Assembly: GCA_023213395.1 (NCBI GenBank)
Contig: CM041465.1
Location: 161,207,741 to 161,271,740, forward strand
Reading direction: 5' to 3'
Origin: Cycas panzhihuaensis
Taxonomy: Eukaryota; Cycadophyta
Length of the DNA: 64,000 nt
Part shown: in pieces, positions 11,047-23,399 of the stretch
Layout of the letters: every line of letters begins with the position of its first letter
Numbering within the stretch: position 1 is the stretch's first letter
Program-made: the position numbers and the translations under genes
Notes under the pieces: generated by a model
The model's input: only the letters and a program-made list of their open reading frames with translations
The model's database searches: none
What the model was told of the DNA's origin: nothing

Positions 11047-12940
11047 TAGGTATATACCAATTATGATATATTGTTTACTAAATTCACTCAAAACTTAGAC
11101 CCATCTTAGATTTGGTTTATCATAGATGATGATGTTGTTGTATTAGAAGTACCTCTAGCATCAATTATTGGGCCTCATATACCATCAACATCCTACACTG
11201 TAAGTCCATCTTTAACTCCACAAGCTTTAACCTCAAACTCAGATGCCACGTCTACATTGCCACCTATGTCATTAAATGATCTTCATGTAAAGGTCAATAG
11301 TATCTAGAAACTTCTTAAGTGGTACCTATAAGTGATGAAGGATGCACCTCCTCCTCCTGCTACTCCCAATAGAGAATAAAAAATGAGGTATTTAACAAAT
11401 TATACCTTAATGGCATGTGTTCTTGATACTCTTAAGCCTTCCATATTTGAGGAGGCAATTACAAGCCAAATATAGAAAGTTGTTATGGATGAAAAAATGA
11501 ACTCTATCATTAAGAATGACATATAGAAGCTTACTGAATTACCATTTAGAAAGAAGTTGATTGGTTGTAAATGGCTTTACAAAACTAAATATCATATTAA
11601 TGGCTCTATCGAGTATTATAAAGCTTATTTGGTAATAAAAGGTTTCAAACAATAAGAGGGGATAGATTATGAAGAAATAGTTATACATGTTGCTAATATG
11701 ACCATATTCCATCCAGTTTTATCACTTGTAGCTTAATTCAACTGGCCTATATACCAGATGGATGTGAAGAGCATATTCTTGAATAAAGAGGTTATTAAAG
11801 AAGTTTTATTAAGGTAACCTCCTAGCTATGCTATTCTTGGAAAAGAACACTTAGTTTATAAGCTCAATAAAGCTCTATATAAACTAAAGTAGGCCTTATG
11901 TCTAGTATTCAAAAATTAATTCATTTTTTCTAAGGCATGGATTTAATTAATTACCCTTTGATCTTGATCTTTACATTTAGATTAGGGATAATTTGATCAT
12001 TATCATTGTTCTTTATGTGGATGACTTAGTAATTATAGAAAATGATGATTAAGGAATAGCTTGTCTATGATTAGAACTTAAAGGTAACTACAAGATGGTT
12101 GACCTTCAGTTGCTATATTATTTCCTCGGTATTAAGGTATGCTAGGAACCTAGTCATATATTCCTATGATAATCCAATTATGCAAATGAACTTTTGCAAT
12201 GATTCAGAATGAGAAACTATAAACCACCACCTTTATCAATGGAAATAGGGACCAAGCTTACATTGAATGAATAAGGCAATCTCTTTAATCCCACCTTATA
12301 CCAATAACTAGTTGGGAGCTTGATCTATCTAACTCATACCTGACTAGACATTTTATATGCAGTTAGGATCTGCTCTAGATATATGTCATAGCCCAAGGCA
12401 TCTCATTAAAAAGTCACCACTAGAATTTTTAAATACATTCATGGCATACTCCAACTTGGCCTTGACTAAACCTAAGATAATATTCTTATCTTAAAAGGAT
12501 ATACAGATGTTAATTGGATTGGTTGCCAAGACTCTCATAATTCCACATCTGGGTGTTATTTTGATATGAACTCAGCTATAGTTTCTTGGAGCTATAGGAA
12601 ACAATCAAATAGTGATCTCTCCTCCATGGAAGCTAAATACAAAGCAGGTATTCATGCTACTATAGAGGTGATTTGGCTCTGCAGGATTCTTATCAAACTT
12701 GGACTCAAATAGACTCAATCCACTACTCTATATTATGATAATTAGAGTGTGTTGAAGATGACCAAGAATCCTATCTTACATGTGAGAACTAAACATATTG
12801 AGTCCTATCATCACTTTATCCATGAACATATACAAAATAAAGAAGTTGACCTTATGTATTGACCAATTGAAAATCAAGTTATAGATATCTTCACTAAATC
12901 ACTTAGTAGACCAAAGTTTGAAAGGTTCTGATCCAACCTT
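11047..12940 (+). pseudogene. Copia reverse transcriptase-RNase H remnant of element B
   Basis: Continuation of B's polyprotein after gypsy C. After a Pro/Ser-rich linker (about 11130-11290), RT begins near 11450 with VVMDEKMNSIIKND, then KKLIGCKWLYKTKY and the 'QMDVKSIFLN' region (about 11755-11785). The motif LYGLKQAPRAW appears as LYKLK*ALC: the Gln codon is TAG. LYVDDLVI (about 12012-12036) keeps the catalytic Asp pair. RNase H gives GYTDVNWIG (about 12499-12525), STSGCYF, SSMEAKYKAG (about 12621-12650), then KHIESYHHFIHEH (about 12793-12830). Many stops replace Gln or Trp. The pre-RT linker is poorly conserved. Confidence 0.8.
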
Positions 12941-12961
12941 AGTGTCAAGTCAAATGAAACT

Positions 12962-12976
12962 ATCATTAAGGTAGGG
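12962..12976 (+). other. Polypurine tract of element B
   Basis: ATCATTAAGGTAGGG directly precedes the 3' LTR (TGTTAC...). Its position between RNase H and the LTR fits the plus-strand primer; purine content is modest, so it may have mutated. Confidence 0.55.
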
Positions 12977-13356
12977 TGTTACAATATTAATAATATCTTT
13001 ATTTATAAATGTATCTTTATATCATAACGTGTATCAAAATTTAATTATGTTATAATACAAAATCATGTCGAGTTTATCCCTTACTAAATAATGAGCCAAT
13101 TATATTAGTATATTATGTCAGCCAATCATGTTAATATTTGAGGTACTTTGAGGCCTATAAATTAAGATTAAACCCTCCTTGGTGTATATTAGATTATTTG
13201 AAATATAAAAGCTCTATTAAATTAAAGACTAAAAATGACAACCAATTTAGCCCTCCTATTCTCTCAAACTAATTTGTGTTAAATAGTTATTTATTATGTT
13301 TATCATTTTATTGTTGTATACATAAGAGTATTTTATATCTTGCATTGATTTTTTTA
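12977..13356 (+). repeat. 3' LTR of copia element B
   Basis: Pairs with 82-449; begins TGTTACAATATTAATAATAT. Clearly diverged from the 5' copy, suggesting an old insertion. Followed by the CATAC duplication. Confidence 0.85.
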
Positions 13357-13361
13357 CATAC
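13357..13361. repeat. Target-site duplication of element B (right copy, CATAC)
   Basis: Identical to 77-81. Confidence 0.85.
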
Positions 13362-15600
13362 TTGGTGAGTTTATTAATGGTCACCCATATAGAATCAAAA
13401 CCTATAGATACTAGAAAGTTGACGATAAAATCCATGGTAGTATCTAACTATTTACCTTATGGTATATGCAAAGGCTAAAGAAGACTAGGTTGGGCCTTTA
13501 TTTTGACTTTGTTTCTTTGGCATACATCACATTCAAAGATAAATAAGAAGATTAAGGCTTTCATATTTAGCTAAGAGAAATTTGACTAAATATAATAATA
13601 GATTTTGTCAAATCTTGAGTGTCCACCAAGGGGAGTGGAATGGTATTTATGCAAAATTCTTAGGATAAACTATAAAGTGGGTTGGATAAATATATGATTT
13701 CAATATAATAATTAAGAGTAATATAAAGACCAATCTTTTTGAGGCCAGTCCTTCGAGCCCATATATTAAAATCTAATTATGTTTTATTCTTAACTATTAG
13801 GTCCACTAACCATAATAGTTTGGGTATAGAGATTACATAGATGATTAATTCAATATGAGGAGTCTCTATTGGAAAATAAGAGAGGGTATCAATGACAACA
13901 TTTAATTTTTCCTTCTTATATGAGATTTCAAATTCAAAGGCTTGTTAGTGATTAATCCATTTTGCTTGCTCTTCAAAGAGGACTTGTTGGTTGAGTAGGC
14001 AACAAAGGCTATTATGGTTAGTGAAGATAGTAAATTTGGAGCCCAAAAGATATTGATATCACTTATTGATAAGATAGTCTTTATTTCTTTTTAATATATG
14101 GATAAACAATATTCATGATCTTTAAATTTCTTACTTTTAAATATTAAACGAAAAAAGTCCTATGTAAGAATGATATTAAACTAGAACTTAAGGTATCACA
14201 TTCTAATTAGAAGAGCTTTAAGAAATTGGGGATAACCAAAATAGAGGTAGAAGTCATAATAACCTTAAGATTATCAAACTTTAGAGACCATAGAAAGGCA
14301 TATTTTCATATTAGGTTTATTAGTGGTATTGTGATAGAGGTATAATTTTGGATAAACTGGCAATAGAATCTTATGAGACCTAAGAAAGCTCTAAGTTAGG
14401 TGAAATTTTTAGGTTTTAAATAGGTGATGATGATAGAAATTTTATTTGGGTTAACTCATACTCTATCTAATAAAATTATATAGCTTAAATATTAAAGCTT
14501 AATTTTTATAAACTCATATTTAGATAACTTGGCATAGAGTTTTTGATGATCGAGGATCTAAACAGTGCTCTCTAGATGTTGGAGGTGAGTTTGTAAATTT
14601 AGGCTATATACCAAGATATCATAAAAAATAATAATGATAAATTTTCAAAGATATGATATAAGGAGTTTGTTCATTAAAGCTTGGAATGTTGTTGGAGTAT
14701 TACAAAGACCAAAAGGCATTATATAAAATTTGAAGTGTCCATGATGTATGCAAAAAGTAGTTTTGGGATGATCTTTTGGGGTGATAAGAATTTTGCGATG
14801 CCCAGATTGAAGATCTAGCTTGGAAAAAAATGTGTCCTTGTGTATCTCATCAAGTATATCATCAATTCAAGCTATAGGAAATTTCTTCTTAATCATGATA
14901 TTATTGATGGTGGAAGTAGAGCAAATATGGATTAGTATTTATAAAAAAAGTTATAGATATATAGGTGAATGTTACCATCAGGTTGGATATTATTGATTTG
15001 AATAATATAGTCAATAATATTTTTCAAATGATTACATATCTACTTAAGAGATACAACTCAATTAAAGGGGGATTAGATGCCATATAGTTTATGTTTTAGA
15101 CCTATGTAATCTTTGAATAAAATAAAGAGATTGTTAGGAAAGTTATTTATATTCTATATTCCTAGAGTTTGGAGCCATTAGACTCCAAGAATGGTATTAG
15201 ATCCTCCTATTGATAGGGAATAAAAATTTGAAATAAGTTGATAAGTATCAATTTATACCTAAATGTTTTAATTATTTTAATATAATGCAATGTCTAATGG
15301 CTAGACAAAGAACTAGTAAATTTAGTTATAATAAGAATGTAAAGGTTTAATTAATGAGCTATGAAGATATTAATCATATTTAAAGATGCACTACTAATTA
15401 TCAATATTGAAATGGGTGTTTTTCAAAGAGTTCCTTTCACTTAGAGTGGTTTTAGGTATGGATTAGAGGAAACACTAGATAGGGAGATTTCATTATGTGA
15501 ATCAAATGGTGACAAATCTTACAAGGGCTCATCATCATGCCTAGTCTTTTCTTTAATTTGAAAATCATCTTCGAAATTTAGATTAATTATGAAAATCATC
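13357..15600 (-). pseudogene. Gypsy element A pol remnant (protease, RT, RNase H, integrase)
   Basis: Minus-strand reading from right to left gives an EISLSSVS segment (about 15490-15515; family EISLHALxG at the protease start). KFIIIIFYDILVYS (about 14590-14640) matches the RT motif FFDDILVYS with the first catalytic Asp changed to Tyr. LRAFLGLIRFYCQFIQNY (about 14325-14385) sits at the RT/RNase H junction. QRNKVK-type text (H2C2 region) and MDFIVNFLVSIGFDSIWVTI (about 13385-13450) open the integrase core. The integrase then runs into 1-81 once copia B is removed. Stops and frame changes are dense, and this is the most decayed of the recognisable elements. Confidence 0.75.
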
Positions 15601-15629
15601 TGACTTGCCTTGCATACCTTAATATAGTT

Positions 15630-16700
15630 TAGGGTCTAATTTTTTGAACATTTAATACATAAGCTAGCCTTTCACTAGTAATCTACTTCTATCGATAGGA
15701 CATGAATAGGTCTTATAGTAGAGTCTACTTGAGGGTGATGAGTTTCTTATGGTCAAGGGCACTAGTACTATTAATCTAGAAAATATGGGCATTGATACCA
15801 ATTAGAATCTCACTCAAAGATAAGAGCATGTTTTACTATGAACTCTTTTTTAACTACTTTAGCGATGGGGACGATATCCTTTAAGGAGTAGAAAATACTA
15901 GATTTTGGGTACATCTAAGTATAAATATCAACTAGGGTATGTCGATCAAGTTACTAGATAACTCAATTTTAGAATGCCTAGAACTCATTGGTGTATGCTT
16001 CTATTGATGTGGTTTGTTTCAACCTTTTGAGTTGATTAAAGAAAGAACTATTCCAAGTGCCATCATATTATTCAAAGTATCCTTTAAAAAATAATTCCCA
16101 CATCTATCCTATCAAGTTCTTCCTTTTCCACTATTAAAACCAATAAGATGCCCTCCTATCTAAATGGATTATTATAAATGTCAATTGTTATAATGGTGAC
16201 ATGGGATTTAGATAGATGTATGATTCCAACTTACTAATCTAGCTTTTGGAAAAATCCTTGTTAGATCTAAATCAAATGTTGGTATTGATCTTATGATGGA
16301 CTAGATGTTGCCAAAGTGGAGGCATGAATCCCATAATATTGGAGGTAGGCTAGATTGGTGGAGAGTTGTAAGAGGTGGATGGGCTCATATTTAATTTGAT
16401 GATTAAGAGTATACTATCTAGTTTTTGGTTGAGACTATCTTTGAGAATTTAGATTGTGTCCTAAATTTTTTGCTTTAATTCATATTTCAATTCTTGTTTC
16501 ATTACTATAACTTTGTTGAAGAGTGCCTCTAAATCAACTATCACTTTTTCAAATTGAACTTCATTATTGAGTGTCTCTATTCTAGTTAACAATCTTTCAA
16601 AGTGAGTTTCTAAGGCTTAGATGTGATTTGCCTATGTGGATGCTATGGGGGTTAAATCTAGAGTTAAATAAATGAAGAAAGAGCTATTAAGAAGTGGGAA
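15630..16700 (-). pseudogene. Gypsy element A gag remnant
   Basis: Upstream of the pol remnant on the minus strand. Translation shows a coiled-coil-like N-terminal stretch (ALETHFERLLTRIETLNNEV, about 16560-16620). Further on comes HLDRRASYWF (about 16130-16165), the family's 'HLxGxAxxWFxW' capsid motif. A decayed knuckle follows, KASLCIKCSKN*TLNYI (about 15640-15690), equivalent to 'GLCFxCxxxxxxGHxC' with the terminal His-Cys lost. Gag of this type packages the RNA genome. Nothing right of 16700 can be assigned safely, so the element's 5' LTR is not identified. Confidence 0.6.
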
Positions 16701-17455
16701 AGCTTAAAACAATGGTATTTTAAGAAGAGGGAAAGAGATAAAAAGATGGGATTATATAGAAGTGGTGGATTATGTAAATAAGGAAGGGAACAAGGGAGAG
16801 GTGTTTATAGCCTATTAGCCCCTAAAAATAACAAATAATATCACCTAGTACATTTAGACAAGTGAAAAGAGATTATCATAATGAGGTAGGTAAGGTTTAG
16901 GGATAAAATTTTTATGGTAGGTCCCACAGAGGACCTAGATGTTGTTAAACCTAAAAACTAACTATAAAAACTGACTTAGAGGATATTGATCAATGTAATG
17001 CACTGATTGAAATATAATGTATGAATTTTAATGGCAAATTTTTAAGCCATGGGCTCTCTCTCTCTTTTTTTTTTTTGATGAATCCAACCATGTAGGTTTT
17101 GTCTAAATCAAATAAGTATTTAGCAAGGTGACCCTATAGACTACCTTTATTCTTTTTTAGAAGATGTTTGGGGAAGTGGACTAGACTAACTCAACAAGAA
17201 AAATTAGATAAACTTAATAAGAAAACTAGACTAGATTGAATATTGACTCTAATATAGGTATGAACAAGATAGATTATACTAAAGATTTGGATAAGAATGT
17301 AATACTAGATTCTAGATTATGGAATTCTTAGCTTCTTTGATTCTTAGGATATCAATTGTATAAATTTGATACTTTAATATTGTTACTTTTGGAAGTGGTG
17401 CCTCTTTAGGCTTGGGGTCTTATTACTAAACTGATGTAGTCTAAAATGTCAAGGA
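16701..17455. other. Unassigned AT-rich sequence right of gypsy A gag
   Basis: No open frame or recognisable domain. It may hold the leader and 5' LTR of gypsy A, but no TGGTATCAGAGC-like primer site or matching LTR is visible. A T-rich tract follows CTCTCTCTCT at about 17055-17080. Confidence 0.4.
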
Positions 17456-17703
<248 letters not shown>

Positions 17704-17705
<2 letters not shown>

Positions 17706-18975
17706 TAGAGGTGCTTAATAGAATTTTCATTTTTAGTAATACAGATGAAATCATAATAATCATAGGATTTTTGTAATAAATATTTTCATTAGAGATGTTG
17801 TAGAGATGAATAGAGGGAGCCTACCAAACATTGATAAATAAGAACTTTGATAAACTTCCTTATCAACATTATTACTTGGCCTAATATCTTAGGGCACTAC
17901 CTACAAAGAAATATTAATACCTATAGGGCCAATATTCATATAAGGTTATTTTTTAGGTGTTAATTACTAACTTATGCATCATAGAGGGATAAGTAATTGA
18001 TAGGTTTCCTAATATAGGTTGGCAAGAGGAACCTATAGGGTCCCCTGATATAGCCGAAGGTACATGGAGGCTTACTTTCATATTCAAGTTTTAACTGAAG
18101 CTTCTATAAACATTATTATATCACTTTACTTCACGTATAGGTATATTCCCACACACAGTTAACTTAGTAGTGATAGATCTCTTTAATATTTAAAGACCCT
18201 AATATAAGGTCTCTATCCTAAGCATAAAGGAAAAAGGAGGGAATTAGTAGGACTCAACTTTTACCTACTCGTAGCTTGACTAACTTGAGATAACATTAAG
18301 TAGATCCTTGAATAAAACATAAACTATATAATAGGGTTTATGGTGATATACTAAGGGGGGAAATTTTTCTTTTTCTTTAACTTCTTTCAATTTTGATTTC
18401 TAGTTCTGCTAGATTCTAAATGAGGCTTTGATAGCACTTAGAATATACCAAACCCTAATGGTTCTTTAACTTTAAGCATAAAAGATAGGAAATATGGTAG
18501 TCAAGCTTTAACTTTATTAACAATAAAAACAAGACTATAGCTTAGATTATTTAAGAGAACTTTGAACATAAATTGACACTAAATAGACACCAATAAAGAG
18601 TACTAAAGTATGGTGTCTTAAGAAAGAAAATAAGGTTTAAGAACTACTTTTTATAAAACTTGGCCTTAAATAATCACACAAAGCCTCTTTGTAATAAATC
18701 TCATTGCTGAAAAAAATAGCCTCAAATTCTATTAATAAACATAAGTGGCCCAACACATAAATTAATAATTAATACTAACCCTTTGATGACTAACACTCTA
18801 AGTGCTAGCTTAACCCACTCCACTTGTAGAGGGTGAATATGTAACAGATAATTAGGGCCCTTAGGTCTTTAACCATTAATGCTTATAAGATCCATGCTGA
18901 TGATTATTCAATATTTTTTAATTGTGAATAAAAGTTTCTATAAAAATTTGGTAGATTATGACATCCTCCTATGGT
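17704..18975. other. Unassigned decayed sequence
   Basis: No gene supported. Contains scattered short purine-rich words but no LTR pair or domain that I recognise. Confidence 0.4.
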
Positions 18976-18978
18976 TGC

Positions 18979-19270
18979 TAAAGTGAATGATAAGGAACTT
19001 AGTCTAATTAGTTTTTAAGGTTTTGTCAACCTTTATTTTAATAATGCTCCAAAAGAAAAGCCTAGTCCTATAGGTGATGGTGGTTCTCTTATAAACTTTC
19101 ATAGTAATGCTATCTATAAATACTTGGAAGCATTGGGAAAGAAGACTAATAATCAAGCTAAAGTTATTATATTATATAGAATATTACTTTCAAAACTTCT
19201 AAGAGAAAATAATAAAATTCAAGTTATAAGAGATTCCATGTTGATTATTAATGTTATTAAAGGTAAATGA
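18979..19270 (+). pseudogene. RNase H (RVT_3-like) domain fragment
   Basis: The frame ending at the TGA at 19268-19270 reads LYFNNAPKEKPSPIGDGGS, then LGKKTNNQAKVIILYRILLS, then IQVIRDSMLIINVIKG. This matches the plant RNase H pattern 'FDGASKGNPGPAGxGGxx...LGxxTNNQAExxALxxGL...DSxLVIxxIxG'. The NNQA(E) region keeps NNQA but has Lys for the catalytic Glu, the first Asp (FDGA) is Asn, and the DS pair is kept. Upstream, VAKVNDKELSLISF stays in frame apart from one TAA. This domain type is found at the C-terminus of plant LINEs and in gypsy polyproteins. No RT is visible next to it, so its parent is uncertain. Confidence 0.55.
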
Positions 19271-19334
19271 TAAGTTGATATTTTATATGTTTCTAATTTA
19301 CTTTTATCTTTTCTTGACTAAGTTATTTTAAAGA

Positions 19335-19377
19335 GGTGTGGTGTATGTGTGTGTATATGTATGTGTGTGTGTGTGTT
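19335..19377. repeat. (GT)n-rich microsatellite abutting an LTR
   Basis: GTGTATGTGTGTGTATATG followed by a (GT)8-like run that merges into the TGTTGGATAATG start of the LTR at 19374. Confidence 0.85.
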
Positions 19378-19647
19378 GGATAATGCTTATTTAGGTTGAT
19401 AACAGCATATGGCGGGCCCATCAACATAGTACTTTGTGAAGCCAACCTAACCATTTAATAGGTTTTATTAATGGTGTTTTTAAACACCAATCAGAGGTAG
19501 ACATTGGGCTCCTGCTCAACTCCTGCTTATTTATACAAGGGGTCATAAGACCCTGGGGTACTTTAACACTTCCATTATGCTATAACTTTATTTAATATTG
19601 CCCTTTATTGTAATATTTCACTCCCTTTGATTATCGTTTATCCATCA
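19374..19647 (+). repeat. Copia-type LTR, plus orientation (family G)
   Basis: Starts TGTTGGATAATGC and ends TTTATCCATCA, followed by a PBS-like TAGTATCAAAGT at 19650-19661. A reverse-complement copy lies at 21174-21428. Internal signals are a TATA-like TTATTTATAC (about 19528-19537), a perfect stem GGGTC-ATAA-GACCC (19540-19553) and a second stem GGTGTTT-TT-AAACACC (19473-19488). No same-orientation partner was found, so it is either the 5' LTR of a truncated element or the survivor of a rearrangement. Confidence 0.75.
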
Positions 19648-19649
19648 TT

Positions 19650-19661
19650 TAGTATCAAAGT
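19650..19661 (+). other. Primer-binding-site-like sequence after the 19374 LTR
   Basis: TAGTATCAAAGT resembles TGGTATCAGAGC and stands two bases after the LTR's terminal CA, indicating a plus-oriented element. Confidence 0.5.
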
Positions 19662-21173
19662 ATAATACAATGCACATAGTGATAAATATTTGATTTATAT
19701 TGCATATATATCTTTGTTTGATATTAATTTTTTAAGAAATAAGTGAGAAAGGAAGGCTAAATTTCTCATAATGGCACCCTATTCTCATATTTTTTTCACA
19801 TTTGTTTTAATATCTAATAGTACTCAAATAATATGACTCCAATTCTAGTATTTATGAGTTTGTGTTAGTGTATATTTATTGAGTTTTAGGCCTATTGTAG
19901 ACCACACAACTCAAAGTTCTATTTTTAGTTGAAAAGGTTCTATTTTTTCCCCTTTTTCAACCCTAGTTTATTTGTGGTAGCCATATATCACATCCAAATG
20001 AAGTTTTGTTAATTACAATAGTCTTTAGTGGTGCCAAGACCCTGTTATAAGCATTTCACAAAGTTTCTTGAGTTTGTTTGCCCTTTTACAACCCCAGGCA
20101 TCCATTTGTCCTCCACAAGCTTTGGCAACTTTGTTCAATATTGTTTCTATTTGTTGGAGCTTTGAATCTCATGGAGAGAGGGTTCTATAGGTTGTAGATG
20201 AAATTCATAGCAAGCATAATTAATATCTAAAGAGTTCTAAGCTTTGTTCCATCTCATAGGCAGCCGAAAGTCACATAAAGTTCATGCGACAACTGTGGAA
20301 ATTAACAACAACTTTACCATTTAATTTTTTACCTTTATTAACATTACTTTTGATAAAGTTTAATGAAATTAAGTTGAATTTTATCTTTGGTTAAAAGTTG
20401 GTCTATTATCCCTCTATTCTGGTTATATTTTAGTCCCATATGACCTCACTTTTAGTATAAAGAGGTGGAATTCAAATTTTATATATTATTTTTTATTATT
20501 TTTACATTTGTAAAAAGATTAGGCAATATTTGATTATGATTTGAAGTTCATAGTCCCTTAGTCATCGTAGTGGGTGGTCACATATGTAAAATCTATGATC
20601 AAGGGCTAAGATTCAAGGAGGCTTAAGCCCAATCCTCTTTTTTTTTAAGCCTACAAGAGTACCTATCATTGTTTCTTGCATAACTTTTTAACAAAGAGTT
20701 ATAATTAGGTGTCATCTAAACCATTAGAAAACTAACTCATAAGGTTATAGTTTAGAGTCAATTTAAGATTAATTTGAGTTTATTTTATAAGAGTTCTATA
20801 TTACTAAATTTAAATTATTTATTTAAGCTTTTTCTAGACTTTTCTTATCATTTGAAGGCCTAATTTTAGTTTCTTTCAAGATTTCTTGATGCTGCATTAT
20901 GTTGTTGACTATTTGTTAACTGTCCTAATCTATTTTTTGGACTTATAAGTGCTTATGGTTGATTTTTTCTATAGGTGTACTCCTTAAAAGTTGAGGTGAT
21001 ACTTCTTGGATTAAGTCTTCTAAAAGAGCTTTCTAAACCTTCCTTTTTATTTCATTTCCTTTTAATTTTTAGCTTTCTTTCATTAAAAAAAAACATTGCT
21101 TATAATCAAGATCACTTAAAAATCACCTTTACTTAGTATATTAATCAATATAATCCCTAACTTACAACATTTA
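19662..21173. other. Non-coding spacer between inverted LTRs
   Basis: About 1.5 kb with no gene. Its position after a PBS suggests a retrotransposon leader, later cut by the inverted LTR at 21174. Confidence 0.45.
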
Positions 21174-21428
21174 TGATGGATAAATAGAAGTTAGAGGGAG
21201 AAAAATATTATAGCAAAGAAAAATATCAAACAAAATTCTGGCATTATGGTAGTATTAAAGAACACTAGGATCTTATAATCCCTTATATAAATAGGCAAGA
21301 CTTGGGTAGGAGCCCAATGTCTACCATTAATTCGTGTTTAAAAATACCATTAATAAAACCTATCAAATGGCATTATTTTAGCTAGGTTAGCTTCACAAAG
21401 TCCCATGACACCATATGTCATTATATGT
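21174..21428 (-). repeat. Copia-type LTR, minus orientation (family G)
   Basis: The reverse complement aligns by eye with 19374-19647 over nearly its whole length. Shared words include GGTTTTATTAATGGT, GTAGACATTGGGCTCCT and TTTATCCATCA. On the element strand it has TATTTATATAA and the stem GGAT-TATAAG-ATCC (21268-21281). To its right lies copia RNase H tail sequence on the minus strand, so it is the 3' LTR of a minus-oriented element. Confidence 0.72.
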
Positions 21429-21610
21429 TGTAATAGGTTAACTCAATCTTGCCTACCTGAACCAATTCTTTGATGAAATGATATTGAATTTTAATGTGTT
21501 TTATTCTACTATGAAATATTAGATTCTATCTTTCCTTATATTTCTCTATTATTCTATCTGATCTAAATTTGGTCTTATAAACCCACCTTGTTCTAATTTT
21601 AGGCAGATAA
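21429..21610 (-). pseudogene. Copia RNase H tail fused to an RT fragment by deletion
   Basis: Minus-strand text at about 21440-21530 aligns with the RNase H end of element D (26990-27110). It covers the 'HFI.ELVQVG.IEL' region and the 'IFH.RTKH' region just before it. At about 21545-21605 the sequence jumps to RT-start text equivalent to 'GTKWVYKTKF' (D near 28280, F near 45965). Everything between, roughly 1 kb of RT and RNase H, is missing. It is therefore an internally deleted copia copy. Confidence 0.5.
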
Positions 21611-23395
21611 TATAATATGGTGATATAATTATCTTTTGTAGATAGTCTCAACCAAAACTAATTAACTCATCATGATGTTAAAAACATTAATATGATTAGA
21701 GATCACATCTTCATCACTCATCTTTAGTGAATATAGATTTATTTAAAGGAACAACTTATTCACCAAGGACTTTGTTTGGTATAAAAACCCTAACTTATTC
21801 TACAAATCCTTGTATATAGTTTTTGAGAAAATGTTTAATAACACCATATCAAAAACATATAACTTGGTGAAACTTATCATCTTTCTATCTAGACTTTTCT
21901 AATCCTCATTAGACATACCTATAAGTTTTGTCTATAGCATAATGATCTATTAATTCATAGCACTACTGCCTGAAGGTATTTTTTACTTGATTTAACTAAT
22001 TATCTTGTAGGTTTGAGCAGGTGAAGTTGACCTCATTTGTGTTGTCTATTTTATTAATCTTAGAAGGATACTTTTAACAGTTTCTTTAATATCTTAAGCT
22101 TCATAGCTTAGAATTGAGTACCATCTAATTCTGGTGAAATAGTTTTTAGAGATCTATAATTTTAAGTTATTTTTATTTTATTTTGAGTCTATTTTGCAAG
22201 TGCTCTAAGATATCAAAGTTGAGGTATATAAAAGCTCCTAATTTATCATTATTATATATTTTTATATATTATTTCTCAAGTTTATTGACTCAAAGAATAT
22301 TAAGCAGCTCTTTAAATTATATTTGATTAATTTATATTATTTGATAAGTTTTTTACTAGTATTTCATGATTTTCTGAGCGTCAGGCTTCCATTAAGCCCC
22401 AAAAAGGGGACCATATCATTTGTGTATTAAAATCTTAACTTGCAGGAACCTATTCTAAGAATAGTTAGTTTCATTAAATAGATATTTTATTGATCTTCAA
22501 ATCAGTATAATGTCACCTTAATTTGATATTGTTTAGTATAGCTTTGAAGTTGATCAACTTGAGCATTCAAGATATCCCAATAGGCTTGTCCTCTTAACCT
22601 TTTTTAAGGAATTCTTTCTTTTATTTCTTAATAATCACTCATAATACATGTTTGAGCCTTTCATTTGACTTTTATATAGCTTCTTTTAAGTTAATTTATA
22701 ACAGAAATTGATCATATATATCTAAAGCAAGTGACAAGTGAAGTGGTCCTACAACTTAAAACGAGTATAATTCATTTTTTCTTGGAAGTTTCTTCTTCAT
22801 ATTTTTTCATCTTTCTAAAGTGAAAAATTTATACATATATATATATTTCAAATTTCTTATATTATATATTTTCATCAAGATAAAAGGATTTCTTGCATTG
22901 AAAAAGAAGGTCAATTTTTGTTCAAGCTTGTGTTTATTCATTTGAAAAATCAAAAGATTAAGAATTCATTATTTTTCCACCATCATAAAGTCTTATTTTA
23001 GATGTGCATAGTTAAAAATATCTTAGTTACTTTCCAAATTTACTTATATAATCATTATATTTCAAAGTGTATTTGAAAGTATACATTATAAGTTCATTAA
23101 TTTCTTCTAAAAGCATACAGTTGAAAAGTTTATATACACTTGTTGAAAACATTCTTTATTCTTCATTATTAAAAATTTCATACATTTATTGAAGGCATTC
23201 TTCCTTCATTATTGTTGAGAAGTTCATATACTTGGAAGTTATTGGCAAAATCACATCATTTATAATCTTATTGATATTGGATTGTATTCTTTTTAGAATA
23301 TCTTTATTATCTACTTGCATTAGTATTGAAATTATTTAAGGATTTGTCTACTTAAAAATAGTTTTTTTTTTTTCGATTATGTACTAAAGTTTTTT
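21611..23395. other. Unassigned AT-rich sequence and probable gag leader
   Basis: No gene supported. The last 600 bp before 23400 consist of loosely repeated TTCATTTTTGAAAA-like words, similar in texture to the leader before the gag of element H (about 54200-54900). Confidence 0.4.
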
Positions 23396-23399
23396 ATAC

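Larger units (their letters stand above)
82..13356 (+). mobile_element. Ty1/copia element B, interrupted by gypsy element C
   Basis: A plus-strand copia retrotransposon bounded by LTRs at 82-449 and 12977-13356 and by the duplication CATAC. The order after the 5' LTR is PBS, a long leader of about 1.9 kb, gag, protease, integrase, reverse transcriptase, RNase H, polypurine tract and 3' LTR. That order (integrase before RT) defines copia. It is split at 4695/11042 by gypsy element C, so B's own length is about 6.9 kb. Its reading frames carry many point stops, so it is not autonomous now. It sits inside the integrase gene of gypsy element A. Confidence 0.88.
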
